Of a DNA stretch of 64,000 nucleotides, positions 12,237-27,200 are shown one piece after another. This DNA comes from Lamellibrachia columna. Lineage: Eukaryota > Annelida > Polychaeta > Sabellida > Siboglinidae. Numbering within the stretch: the first letter of the stretch is position 1; each line of letters begins with the position of its first letter. The stretch lies in assembly GCA_963662155.1 (NCBI GenBank), contig OY759272.1:49054066-49118065 (forward strand), read 5' to 3'. The position numbers and the translations under genes were made by a program. The notes beneath the pieces were generated by a model. It was given only the letters and a program-made list of their open reading frames with translations. It made no database searches and was not told where the DNA came from.

Positions 12237-15200
12237 GTAAGTTGTCAAGGAACAAGAATGTGAAAGTTTTTAGTTATTTAATTGTACCATGTGAATAGTA
12301 TTTTATACCATGTACAGCGCATTGATCCATATAGTGGGAATTAGCACTTTTTAAAAATGCTGTATTATTATTATTATTAATATTAATTATTGGATGTTGA
12401 GGAGAGAGAATGCTGAAGATGGTAAGTTGGTTGTCACAATTTCAAGGAACATTGTTGTGACATTAAATAAGTGTTAATTAGTTATTCAGTTAATTAGTAT
12501 TATAAATATGGCCATTGTGCAAGTTAGTCAAACACGATGCTGTTACAATGTCAATGAACATATTGTCACATTTGAAAATGTATTAATTAGTTAATTAATT
12601 AATATTAATTTTACTTAATCATGACCTATAAAATTCTAACCAGCATTATTGAGATGAGCCCCCCAAGCTGTCAGCTATTAGGTTATATCCCAACAACAAC
12701 AACAACAACAACAACAACAAGCTGTCAGCTATTAGGCTATATCCCAACAACAACAAGCACCAAACTAAACAGCCTCAAATATCTTCAAGAAGTTATTATG
12801 AAGCCAGCATTCAGTGCCCCATTCTGTGGTTCTTCACATTCACACTAACCCTCTCTAAAAATCCTTCAGTGACCTTACACATACCAGGGAAAGTTTCAAT
12901 ATACCAGATCAAACAATCAAACAAAGTACTTTTACACACATCTCCTTCCCTAACATTGTATCTCCTTCCCTGACATTGTATCTCCTTCCCTGACATTGTA
13001 TCTCCTTCCCTGGGATTGTATCTCCTTCCCTGGGATTGTATCTAGCAATGTATCTGCTTTCCTGGGATTGTGTCACATTCCTTGACATTGCATCTCCTTT
13101 CCTGGGATTGTATAGCCTTTCCCTAGGATTGTATAGCCTTTCCCTAGGATTGTATAGCCTTTCCCTAGGATTGTGTCTCCTTCCCTTGGAATTGATTCCA
13201 GTTGATTTTATCTCCATCTCTTCAGTTTGTCTTTAGTGATTTAGTAGCAGTGACATGGTGCTGAAAGTTCTATTTAAGTCTGTGACAATAAAACTACAAC
13301 TAAATAGTGATTTAGTAGCAGTGACATGGTGCTGAAAGTTCTATTTAAGTCTGTGCCAATAAAACTACAACTAAATAGTGATTTAGTAGCAGTGACATGG
13401 TGCTGAAAGTTCTATTTAAGTCTGTGCCAATAAAACTACAACTAAATAGTGATTTAGTAGCAGTGACACGGTGCTGAAAGTTCTATTTAAGTCTGTGCCA
13501 ATAAAACTACAACTAAATAGTGATTTAGTAGCAGTGACACGGTGCTGAAAGTTCTATTTAAGTCTGTGCCAATAAAACTACAACTAAATAGTGATTTAGT
13601 AGCAGTGACATGGTGCTGAAAGTTCTATTTAAGTCTGTGCCAATAAAACTACAACTAAATAGTGATTTAGTAGCAGTGACATGGTGCTGAAAGTTCTATT
13701 TAAGTCTGTGCCAATAAAACTACAACTAAATAGTGATTTAGTAGCAGTGACATGGTGCTGAAAGTTCTATTTAAGTCTGTGCCAATAAAACTACAACTAA
13801 ATAGTGATTTAGTAGCAGTGACATGGTGCTGAAAGTTCTATTTAAGTCTGTGCCAATAAAACTACAACTAAATAGTGATTTAGTAGCAGTGACATGGTGC
13901 TGAAAGTTCTATTTAAGTCTGTGCCAATAAAACTACAACTAAATAGTGATTTAGTAGCAGTGACATGGTGCTGAAAGTTCTATTTAAGTCTGTGCCAATA
14001 AAACTACAACTAAATAGTGATTTAGTAGCAGTGACATGGTGCTGAAAGTTCTATTTAAGTCTGTGCCAATAAAACTACAACTAAATAGTGATTTAGTAGC
14101 AGTGACATGGTGCTGAAAGTTCTATTTAAGTCTGTGCCAATAAAACTACAACTAAATAGTGATTTAGTAGCAGTGACATGGTGCTGAAAGTTCTATTTAA
14201 GTCTGTGCCAATAAAACTACAACTAAATAGTGATTTAGTAGCAGTGACATGGTGCTGAAAGTTCTATTTAAGTCTGTGCCAATAAAACTACAACTAAATA
14301 GTGATTTAGTAGCAGTGACATGGTGCTGAAAGTTCTATTTAAGTCTGTGCCAATAAAGCTACAAAATAGTGATTTACAACAATGAGAGACTATAAGCTGA
14401 GCTCCATTCTACTTGGCGTCTGGCTGTGTATCTTCCAAGGGAAGTAAAAGATCCCACAAAGGGGGTAGATGTACAACCGGTTTGAAATAGGATGGGCGCT
14501 GCGTTAGCCGCTGGGTAAAAACATCCTACAACCGGTGAAGCCGTACTAAGAGCTGTGCTGAATATTATCTATTAGGGTCCAACAAAACGAGAGTATGTAT
14601 AACTACAACTTGCACAGAATGGTGGTGATAGAAACCATTGACTCACCTAAGATATGGTTATATTCCAAACAAGACATCAACAGACAGCATGATGTTGTCT
14701 TGTCTGTCTGGCAGTCAGACATCCACAGATCCCAGGAGGGTGAATGGGGTGGTGAGGAAAAGGGCAGAGGGAACTACCCCCTAGGTTGCCAGTCATACAA
14801 TAGCCAGGTGATGCTGGTGGGGGCTGCAGTCAGGAGATGGGGTTGAAGAGGTGACTATCTACCTCTAGTTTCTCATTGGGGTGATGGAGAGTTATGTCAT
14901 GCCAGGGCACCCCCTGATGATGTTGTCAACCCCCATGGGGGTGGTAACACTGGTGTCACTTGAAGCAGCTGTCAAGTGGTTTTAGTGGGTAGTGCATGAG
15001 GGTGCTGGGGCAGTGTCTACTGGACAGGGTCATTTGGTGGACATACCTGAAGACAAGTACTAATGGTTGCACTGAATCTGTCCCAGATACCAGCACACAC
15101 AAGTATCATTTGAAAAATTGTCACCACACATTTACAGTTTATAAATGATACACCATTATAAAAATATTATGTTAAAGTTTCCACAAATGGGCTGATGATT

Positions 15201-18200
15201 TTGTGATTATAATGATGTGAGCGTAGTTTATGTACAAGCTCACTTTTTGTTTAACAGTTCTCTTTGATTTATGCTCGTTGTCCATCAATGGTGGCAACAG
15301 ATGCAAGTTTTGATCATGAAAATAATTGTGTCTGTTGTTTTCGGCTACCTTTAATTTGGAACAGTCTCTGTGGTGATGCAGTTATCCAGGTGAGAAGATA
15401 CTATTTAAAATAATGTCTTCATGATATTGTAATTACAGCAAATGTTGAAGAATACTGGACGTAATACCTACAGACAAAATCCCATGATAGGTATTCACTA
15501 CAGACAAAATCTCATGATACATAATCGCTACAGACAAAATCTCATGATACATAATCGCTACAGACAAAATCTCATGATACATAATCACTACAGACAAAAT
15601 CTCATGATACATAATCACTACAGACAAAATCTCATGATACATAATCACTACAGACAACATCTCATGATACATAATCACTACAGACAAAATCTCATGATAC
15701 ATAATCGCTACAGACAAAATCGATATGTATGATATATATAATGATAAGTATCTAACATTGCATTTGATGTATGTAGGAAATCAACCTAGGAAATAAACCC
15801 AAGAAATTTTAACTCGCAGGAAATAAATTCACAAACCCTAATACAAAAATACCTGGTAGTCATGGAAATAAAATCACAAAATAGTAATAGAAATAAAGTT
15901 TTACTCACGATTAGAAATGACACCTGTACTGATGCATATCACTGAAAGGTTGTCTAATTGTGTTCCATGCCATACCACAACAACCTGTTTCATAAGTGTT
16001 CACCTTCCCAAGTGTTTGTGTTTAGATGAATCAGACTTTAGATAAGCAGCTGTAACATGAAGTAAGGAAGCTTTGTTGTGCTGGGTGTGAACAGCCCCTG
16101 TGTAAGCCCCTGTACTGACAATAGAACCTGTTGCAATTGTACACAGACATATCAAAAGGACATTTCTTTTGGTGTGACACAGTTAACAGGATTGACCCCC
16201 AAAGGGCAGTTAGTGGTGAGCAGGTGTTATGAACTCACTGGTATTACAAGGGTCTTTATGCCTGCAACGTTAGTTCATGTCATAACCTAAATTATTATGA
16301 CTTTTTTCTTTTTTTTTCAGTGTTTTTATTATTATACATTTGCAATAAGATAAATATTTTTTGAGGGACAGTAACTCCAACATTATGCACATTTTTTTCT
16401 AAAAAAATTCCAATTGAAAATGTCAACAAAATCAAATTATTTTGGTATGTCCATGAAGCTAACAGTAAAGTGTCTGTTGCATCTGTCCCTCTGCACTAAT
16501 TTGCTAATTTCCCAGACTTGACACAGGGACATTAGGAGGGGAGCCCATTAAGAGCTAGGCAGTCTCTGTTGATACTGGTGACATGCAACTGGCCAGAATG
16601 GTGTCATGGTCAGCGATCTATGTACTGAGTTATCAGAGACTGGACACTGGGGTATGGCACTAATGAAGATACAATTGTCTTAGCTGAGATGACAGTAATC
16701 ACTGTTATATTAGTGGGTAACCAAGTTTATTATGTTAAATGACAAAATACTAAGGGACAACTAATATTCTTGGACATTATGCCAGAGAGTTAAGGGGGAA
16801 TTGTTAAATAAATGAATAAATAAATTAATCAATGAAAGAAAAATAAATTGATGTATGCAATTCAATAAAATAATTGCACTGGTTTTTATATGATTTTGTT
16901 AATATAAGTTGATGGATATTTTGTGTGTTCTCTATTTGCATTGACTGCCACAAAATACACTGTATAGACATCCAGTGTATACAAAAATCCAGTGTACAAA
17001 AAAATCCAGTGTACACACAAATCCCCTGTACGCAAAAATCAAGTGTACACAAAAACCCAGTGTACAAAAAAAATCAAGTGTACTCAAAAACCCAGTGTAC
17101 AAAAAAATCAAGTGTACACAAAAATCAAGTGCACACAAAAACCATGTGTACACAAAGTTGTAATGAATTGTATCTGAAGAAACCTGTCCAACACATGACT
17201 GTTAATCAATCCATCATATTATTACCTCAATTCTGTAACAGGTTTCCCTTCAAATTATGTCTTCATGTCCACATTCATGTGACTGCCCGTCTGTGGGAGA
17301 AATGGGTACAAATGCCTTGGAAAAAAGTGTAAGAAAATACATCAAAATAAACAAAGAAACAAGTAAAGGTAATAAAACCAACAGACCCATCAGTAACCCA
17401 TCAGTAACCCATCAGTAACCCATCAGTAACCCATCAGTAACCCATCAGTAACCCATCAGTAATCCATCAGTAACCCATCAGTAACCCATCAGTAACCCAT
17501 CAGTAATCCATCAGTAACCCATCAGTAACCCATCAGTAACCTGTCAGTAATCCATCAGTAACCAAGGCAGAACAACATTGAGAGACAACAAACAAAAGAA
17601 TTCATGAAAAGAAAGAAGTGCAGACATTGAGGACACTGAGCAGAACAGAAACAGGAGAAGGTAGCTTTGAACCCATCCTGTGTGACGGGATCAAAGGAAC
17701 ATTATTCTTCCCAAGTGAGTTCACAGGGTCTTAGCTCCACATAGTCTTTAACACAATCCATAAACAGACAGCAAGAATCAATACTGAAGATAATCTGCTA
17801 AACAAACTATCACACCTTGCCAAGGAACCCCAGGAAATCAAGGTGTTCACCCCTTTGATGTGAGAATCAATCAGAAAGGGGCAGTTGTGAGGTGATTTCT
17901 AGGGAAGGGATAAAGGGAACAGGGGCAGGGTGTGAAGTGGGACAAGTTAGGTGAGAAGAACCAGTAAATTATGTCCCAGGGGTGAGGAGCATAAATAGCC
18001 ACCCCCAACTAGACCTGGGTCATTACCCTCCTTGCAGTGTTTCTCACAAGTCATACTGAGATTTGTCCTGTTGAGATTGGAAGAATAGTTATTGAACGTA
18101 TATAAATACATATATTGGTGTATCATTGCTGGTGATTTAAAGGTAAGTTACTTCAGTGATGTGTGCTTTTAGTGAAATATTTCGTTTCTAGATGTGTTGC

Positions 18201-21200
18201 ATGGGAATCAAATTTAAGCTGTGTACATAAAGATAAATCAACACTTAATCCACATATCTACTCTGCCATTTTTTATCAAGACATTGTGGCCACATACATT
18301 TCAGTTAATAATCAATTAGATGCTTCAAATAATTGAAAATAAATATATTGGCTTTTGTCCACATTTGGCATAGTTTGGCATTAATTAACCATTAATATTG
18401 AAAATAATGAAGTAAGCTAATATGTTTTATCCAATGCTGTTGAACATAAAACTGTTAAATTTGTAGCATACTGTTTAATCTGCTTGATAACGCAAGCAGC
18501 TAATAACTATACACCAGAACTTGTAACTTGAGTATCCATATGTGTTTGCAAGTAATTAATAATTTCTTAGAAACCTACTGAAGATTTACTCATACCTACC
18601 TGATGTCCTGTCTGATCACAGGGAAAGAGCTTCAGTATACTAAATGCAATTGTTCACCATTTAAAAATATAACAATGATTTCAACATACACACAACATTT
18701 TGAAAACAACTATCAAATAATTGCTGAAATAAAAATAAGGCTCATAAAATTAATTTGACACAAAAGTCATATTATTTGCCATAATACTAGAATTAGAATA
18801 TATGTTAACTGATTTAGCAGTTAAGATTATACGTAGATGTATTTTGTATAGACGATGCACGTAACTGGAAAATCCCAAATGTGCAGTTAACAACCAAGAT
18901 CTTCAGCTGATCTGCAATTAGCAGATTCAGACAATGAGCATCATCAAAGTAACAGTGAACAGTGAATACACTAACACCTCCCTGGGTCTCACTGGGGGGG
19001 GGGGTCAAACAGACAAAGATGGTGTGAGGGTGCACTGTACACAAACAGTTCGATGGCTGGTAGGACTGGGCAGGTTGTGTGGCAGGTGTGCCAAGTAGAG
19101 GGGATATGTTAGTTGCAGCAGATTTATGTCAGGTTTGTGACAAGAAATTCTTAGCACATTCACTGTGAGTTTATGTGATTAACCTTCATCGCAGAGTGAC
19201 ACAAGCACTGGTTTCTTTGGTTATGACAGCGTGGACTTGTGAATAACTTGTCAAGTGTGCGTGTATTTTTTTATTGAAATATTAGTTGATTAAAAATGTA
19301 ATGCAGTTATTGTAATTTTAAACTTTACAATTGCTGTTACATATGTCTGGAGGAAAGATTCATTATGTTTTAGCATTTGTGTGATGACCTCAGTTGATGG
19401 TTTCAGACGTGTTGGAATCGACCAGAATCGAGGAGCCTCATCTCACAGAGACAATGGAGAACTTTGAAGGTGTGCCCATGCTGGAGATCTGTGAGCGTCC
19501 AGTGGTGTGGACGGGAGAGGTCACGCCATCCATGTTCCAGGCCTACAAAGGTTGGTCACTCTCTCTGCCATCTACTCAGATACAACCACCAGAGGGCACC
19601 ACTAGACACAGTCTGTTTTAGGCCTCTCTTTCAAGTTAGTCCAGTGGCAGCCAGTACTTAATTTATACAGCAGTCATTTATCAATCACAATAAAAGTTTG
19701 ATGCTGGCAAATGCAATATTGCGTTATTGATATCTACTGTGCGGTATTGAGTTGCACACAAGCAATTGATTGTCGCCAGCTATTACCCATTTTACAGTCA
19801 CGCATAATGCTTGGAATGACAAGATATTTGTTGTTAGGGACCAGTCAAGTTTTGTGGCTGATAATGAATATTTTGATGAATAATTTCAATGTATTTTTAT
19901 CATTCCTGTATGTCTGTCTGTAGGTCAGCTGAAGCTGCGGGCTTACCTCAACTGTGGTCATCTGACAGTGCATGGTAAGTCCTGTCTTCCTTTAATGGAT
20001 CGCTGCAATAACTCTAGGCACATCAATCATGGTTTATTTAATAAACACTTCCAAGAGGCAGTGACATAATTTAGGTTTCAGTTTAATTATATATAAGAGT
20101 TGTAATCTTCATTTGAATCTTGTTTTTATTTGAATCTTGTTTTTATTTGAATCTTGTTTTTATTTGAATCTTGTTTTTATTTGAATCTTGTTTTCATTTG
20201 AATCTTGTTTTTATTTGAATCTTGTTTTCATTTGAATCTTGTTTTCATTTGAATCTTGTTTTCATTTGAATCTTGTTTTCATTTGAATCTTGTTTTCATT
20301 TGAATCTTGTTTTCATTTGAATCTCCACACCTTGTTTTCATTTGAATCTCCACACCTTGTTTTCATTTGAATCTCCATACCTTGTTTTCATTTGAATCTC
20401 CACACATTGTTTTCATTTGAATCTCCACACATTGTTTTCATTTTAATCTCCACACCTTGTTTTCATTTTAATCTCCACAGAGAATACTGTTTTAGAATAC
20501 TCAGAATGTCATTGCCACAGCAAATACTGTCAGAATGTCATCTCCACAGAGAATACTGTGAAGGAGTGACAGGCCAGAATGTCACAGACCATGGGTAACT
20601 TGACTACTTCACAGACTTGTTGATATTGTCCCTGCTTCCTGGACTCCATAGTGGCGGCAAAACAACATCCTTTATTATTTGTTTCAGTGAAGAAAGCAAA
20701 ACACCTAACTTCAAAATGGGGCAACACATGCAATGCTTTTGTCAAGGTAAGACCTAGCTGCTTTTTATGTATCCTTTCATATTACGTATTGACAGTTCCT
20801 GCTAATATCTGGTGAAGACATGCTCAACTAATATTAATGACAGGGTGTAGTATGTCTAGTTATATTGCTTTTAATTATTTCAACATACCTGATAGGTATG
20901 TGCTACCTTTAAACCACTTTCAATTTGTCCTGCAGGTGTCCATCGTGCCACATTCCCAGAGACATGCCCGTTGTCGCACTGACGTAGTGGGGGAGACTAA
21001 CCACCCAGTGTACGACGAGAAATTCTCATTGTAAGTGTCTCTCTCTTATTTATCACAATAAACAATGTGTCTTCCATAAGTAAATGACGAACCACATGAC
21101 CATGCTGTAACTGCTAACTTCACCGATGACATCATGACACAATTTGGATCCAGTGTACCCCCAATGTGGGACGTCAAGGTCTGTGTGTTCTTATTGCGAG

Positions 21201-24200
21201 ACGTTTCTGACTAGCCAATGTCAAACACCAGCCTGTTTAGAAGACACTGATCCTAATGAGAGACACGACTCTATTGCGAGACACGGTAGTGATGTGAGTG
21301 CACCAAATACAGCCCAGTGTGCCTGCGTGCTCCACTGGCTCTATGCTACGGGCACCCACCTCCCCACAAGAAGATCTCGGTCAGGTTATCAACTTGAGTG
21401 AAGGATTTTAGTAGTAGTCCTGGTTAACATGTAGTACTTGTTTGTATGATATATATATATATATTTATTTATATATTTTTTTTACTTATGTACACTTGCC
21501 TGTCATGATAGTGACATGTAACACATTAATGCAGGTCACCATGACCTGTGTCATTAACTGTAATCCCCCAGATTGGTAATAGTTGTAGTAATACTACTGC
21601 ATAACTGGGTCAACGATAATTACATAACATTGCATAATTTGGTCAATGATAACCACAACATTGCATAATTGGGTCAATCACAAACATAACATTGCATAAT
21701 TGGGTAAATAATTATATCATTCCATAATTGGGTCAATAATTATTATAGCATATTGCATAATTGGGTCAATGATCATAACATTGCATAATTGGGTCAATGA
21801 TCATAACATTGCATAACTGGGTAAATGATCATAACATTGTATAATAGGATGAATGATCATAAAATTGCATAATTGGGTCAATGATCATAACATTGCACAA
21901 TTAGGTCAATGATCATTACATTGCACAATTGGGTCAATGATCATAACATTGCACAATTGGGTCAATGATCATAACATTGCACAATTGGGTCAATGATCAA
22001 AACATTGCATAATTGGGTCAATGATCAAAACATTGCATAATTGGGTCAATGATCAAAACATTGCATAATTGGGTCAATGATAATTATAGCACCAAATAAT
22101 TGGGTCAGTAATCATAACATTGCCTAATTGCAACAATATTTATGACATTGCATAATTGGGTCAGCATTTAAATCCACTCATAGTGTTTCATATGTTGTTA
22201 TTAAGTTTCTGTGGGTAGATACTGGTGTGGACATGATCCCTTACTGGTGTAATGTGGACATGATCCCTTACTGGTGTAATGTGGACATGATCCCTTACTG
22301 GTGTAATGTGGACATGATCCCTTACTGGTGTAATGTGGACATGATCCCTTACTGCATCATTATCCACTGTTTAGGCCAAGACTACAGTCATTTCAATAAA
22401 GGTCAAATATGAGAACATAAAATGAGATAATTGTAACTGAAGAATCAATCCCAGACTACACCAGTTTGTCGGTATGATGTCGTTGGTGTCTTGGAATGAT
22501 GTCACAGACTCGGTCACATGTCTGCATTGAGCAGGACACACACAAATAGAGACATAACTTGTCACCACTGCCTCCAGACAACTACAAGACATTTTATGGC
22601 AATATCAACAACTATTAACCTTATTTCCACACATCCGAGGACACAGCAGGATATATTTGCCTCAAGTAAATATAACTAATATATAATTTTATATATAAAA
22701 TATTGGCATAAATCCTGATTCCATTGAGGTGCCAAATTTGTCTTGTATCATTTCACCCGTTGACATGGTATGATTAGTTGCTTTGGCACTAATCATACCA
22801 TGTTTTGACAGTTAACCCTACGTGTGTTAACCCTACGTGTGTTAACCCTGCGTGTGTTAACCCTGCGTGTGTTAACCCTACGTGTGTTAACCCTGCGTGT
22901 GTTAACCCTGCACCATGTTCACTAGTACTTTCTGCTTGCAGCGAGACTCTTAACTTGGACGCATCGACCCGGATCATTGTTTCTGTCTGGAACCGCGACT
23001 CTAACAAAAAGTAAGTAATTCTTAGTATATTTAGTCTAACATTTTAATTTAAAGTTATTATGCATGCATAGTAATAACATGTGATCCTCTACTTTATTTT
23101 GTATTTATATTAAATTAGATTCTCTTGTGGCTTATTTGTGGGTACGTTTTGAAATAGTGTTTACATAGTTGCATTCAACCAGTAATTTGATAGAAAAATA
23201 AGACTCCTGACTATTTTGATGAAGATGGTTAAATGCATTGTTTTTCTTTCAGCTGCACAGAACTTCTTGGATGCATGTCTTTTGGAACGGAAAATATCAT
23301 CACTGAAAAAAATGTAAGTTGACTTATTTTGATAGCTGCATTCATTTTGATATTTTCTGTTGACTCTTGCGTTCTTTGGGTAAACCTCCATAGTCCTGCA
23401 CAGACAGCTACGTGGGTAAACCTCCATAGTCCTGCACAGACAGCTACGTGGGTAAACCTCCATAGTCCTGCACAGACAGCTACGTGGGTAAACCTCCATA
23501 GTCCTGCACAGACAGCTACGTGGGTAAACCTCCATAGTCCTGCACAGACAGCTACGTGGGTAAACCGTCATAGTCCTGCACAGACAGCTACATGGGTAAA
23601 CCTTCATAGTCCTGCACAGACAGCTACGTGGGTAAACCTCCATAGTCCTGCACAGACAGCTACGTGGGTAAACCTTCATAGTCCTGCACAGACAGCTACG
23701 TGGGTAAACCTCCATAGTCCTGCACAGACAGCTACGTGGGTAAACCTTCATAGTCCTGCACAGACAGCTATGTGGGTAAACCTCCATAGTCCTGCACAGA
23801 CAGCTACGTGGGTAAACCTTCATAGTCCTACACAGACAGCTACGTGGGTAAACCTCCCTAGTCCTACACAGACAGCTACGTGGGTAAACCTCCATAGTCC
23901 TGCACAGACAGCTACGTGGGTAAACCTCCATAGTCCTACACAGACAGCTACGTGGGTAAACCTCCATAGTCCTGCACAGACAGCTATGTGGGTAAACCTC
24001 CATAGTCCTGCACAGACAGCTACGTGGGTAAACCTCCATAGTCCTACACAGACAGCTACGTGGGTAAACCTCCATAGTCCTGCACAGACAGCTACGTGGG
24101 TAAACCTTCATAGTCCTGCACAGACAGCTACGTGGGTAAACCTCCATAGTCCTGCACAGACAGCTACATGGGTAAACCTTCATAGTCCTGCACAGACAGC

Positions 24201-27200
24201 TATGTGGGTAAACCTCCATAGTCCTGCACAGACAGCTACGTGGGTAAACCTTCATAGTCCTACACAGACAGCTACGTGGGTAAACCTCCATAGTCCTGCA
24301 CAGACAGCTACGTGGGTAAACCTTCATAGTCCTACACAGACAGCTACGTGGGTAAACCTCCATAGTCCTACACAGACAGCTATGTGGGTAAACCTCCATA
24401 GTCCTACACAGACAGCTACGTGGGTAAACCTCCATAGTCCTGCACAGACAGCTACGTGGGTAAACCTCCATAGTCCTGCACAGACAGCTACGTGGGGAAA
24501 CCTCCATAGTCCTACACAGACAGCTACGTGGGTAAACCTCCATAGTCCTGCACAGACAGCTACGTGGGTAAACCTCCATAGTCCTACACAGACAGCTACG
24601 TGGGTAAACCTCCATAGTCCTACATAGACAGCTATGTGGCTAACAATCTCCACATTATGTAAATAGAACATGCTAGTCTGTAGGGAAATGATTACTTATG
24701 TAGCTATGTCTCAACTGCTTTAAATTTCACAAGTAATATGTTACACTGATGTTACACTGATGTTACACCAATGTTACACCATTGCAAATATTAAAAAAAT
24801 TGCATTCTATTCTTAGGTTGCTTGTAATAATAATGTTTATTTGCTTGCAGGATGTGCGCGGTTGGTACTACCTGCTCAGTGACACTGTTGGAGCCAGTAA
24901 ACATCTACGAGTGATCAATCACCAGAAGGAGCCACATGTCTCGCCCAAGCCTTGCTGGATGGACAGTCAAACAGTCAGTGTAACCATTGTTGCTTTAAAG
25001 ATGTTTAGTGCCTTACTCACAAAATATAACTAAATAGAACCATTATTAACACTACAGATTTGATACATGGTAAACAATAATGTTAATAAGGTTACAGTAC
25101 TGACATGTGTTGGTGCTATATTAAATTTTATTAATTTTATTGTCTTCAAATGAGTTGAATTGAATGATGTAACAAATCAGAAATTTGGCGTTATGCATAT
25201 TTCCTCATTATTCATGCACCATGCATATCTACAACTGTTTCAATATGATTAATGAAGTATACTTTTCAAATTAATATAATGTAAATGCTTATCAAGAGCA
25301 ATTATTTGGAGTTTTGGTATAGCTTTATAATTGACTGGGAAGGTTTTAGACATGTCGATATGACTGGCTCCATTGATGAAATAATACGTTTTACTTGTGC
25401 TGTTCAGAAACCTGGACAGATACTGTTTATAAAGTCTGAATCTTTACATTGTAATATAATTGATTTTGTTGATTGACAGGTGTCAATCACACGGCAAGGT
25501 AGAGCTGGGTATGGCTTCAGAGTGGCCGGCCACAGTTCAGCAGAAGTCTCAAACGTAGCACCAGGTATGGACATGTATATTAATAAAATATTTCAGTATG
25601 CGGTTTCACCATGAACATGAAAGCTAGCCACAAACTATGTAAGAACTGAGAAAAGCAACTAAGAATACTAATTATGACTAGTAGTATAAACCACAATGAC
25701 ATTGAAGATCTGGAGTACATCATATGATATATACTGATATATTATTAAATGAATTAAAATAAGAGAATATCACTTTAATCAGATGTACATGTATTAAAGT
25801 GTAGATTACTACTTTTTTTATTAAGTAGATTGATTACTAAGTAGATTACTAAGTAGATTACTAAGTAGATTACTAAGTAGATTACTAAGTAGATTACTAA
25901 GTAGATTACTAAGTAGATTACTAAGTAGATTACTAAGTAGATTACTAAGTAGATTACTAAGTAGATTACTAAGTAGATTACTAAGTAGATTACTAAGTAG
26001 ATTACTAAGTAGATTACTAAGTAGATTACTAAGTAGATTACTAAGTAGATTACTAAGTAGATTACTAAGTAGATTACTAAGTAGATTACTAAGTAGATTA
26101 CTAAGTAGATTACTAAGTAGACAGTTTTTTGTACTGAAGCTAACAGATGATTTAAACATACCTAGTGTACATCATCTGCACATTCATTGAAATATGTAAT
26201 TAATTAATTATTTGGGCTACTGTGATGATTGCCTTATAAGCCGATGGTCTATTGTTAACAGGATCTGCAGCGGAGCTAGCAGGTCTCAGAGTTGGGGACC
26301 GCATACTACGAGTGAATGGCTTCTACACTATGACGTCATCCTCTGACGCTGTTGCTAGAATCATCAAGTAAGTCTTACGTTGTCTCTGTTTCGTTCCAGG
26401 CAAGAATACCACACATGATCTAGTAGCATCTCATTTTTGTACCTGAAAAAAATCTTTTCAAAACAAAGAAATGTTAGAAATGATTATAATGTAAAGGTCA
26501 TTATGTGTGGTTTGAAAGTTTTAACCTCAGTAAAGCAGTGTTGGCTGATGGTGGCTACATCTAGTGAATGGTTAAGAAGTCATTTTGTCTGATTGAAAAC
26601 AGTTCTCATTTGTGTTATACAGAAACGCAGCCTGACCAGGCATACTGTGTTTAGCAAATATTAATCTATTTATATTGTAATGTAATTGATTATGTTTATT
26701 GACAGGTGTCAATTAAATGAAAAAAAAAAATTAATAATATATATATACAGGTATTATAATTTTTTTTACAGATCCTGCCTGCGACACATTAGTCTTGAAG
26801 TGCAGCGACCTACACCAGTAGACAGATGGGACGCGTCACCAAGAAAGCCAGCAGCATCAAGATGCAGTAGCAGCAGTGACGTGTCATCAGTGGCGTCATC
26901 AGACCGTGACTTCTACCACCAGTGTGTCAGGAAGTTGATGGAGGTATGTGTTGTCATGGTTACTTGTTTTAATGGAGGTATATATTGTCATGGTAACTTA
27001 TGTTGTCATGGAAACTTCTGTTGATGTTCATATTTCTTTTTTAGGCAATATTGATTTGTTGTTATTTGACATTTAGTATCTGATATATACATCTTTATTG
27101 CAAGAATTGATCTCGATCTTCATGGGAAGTAGAAATACCATAGTCGATGAAAGGCAGCCTTTTCACTTTTCACTGTATTTTTGCAGTAGTTTGTAAAAAA

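Noticed and set aside
15320..15400. LINE C-terminus-like string (FRLPLIWNSL) on the plus strand
   Set aside because: Only about ten residues match the WNSLP pattern and the rest does not fit; insufficient.
18036..18143. Possible alternative first exon of gene A (TATA-like string and GTAAGT donor)
   Set aside because: No ATG or coding frame supports it, and the box-like AT string is common in this AT-rich DNA.
23161..24627. 484- and 432-codon frames across the 36-bp array
   Set aside because: Same artefact: the period is a multiple of three. The region is an intron of gene A by splice evidence.
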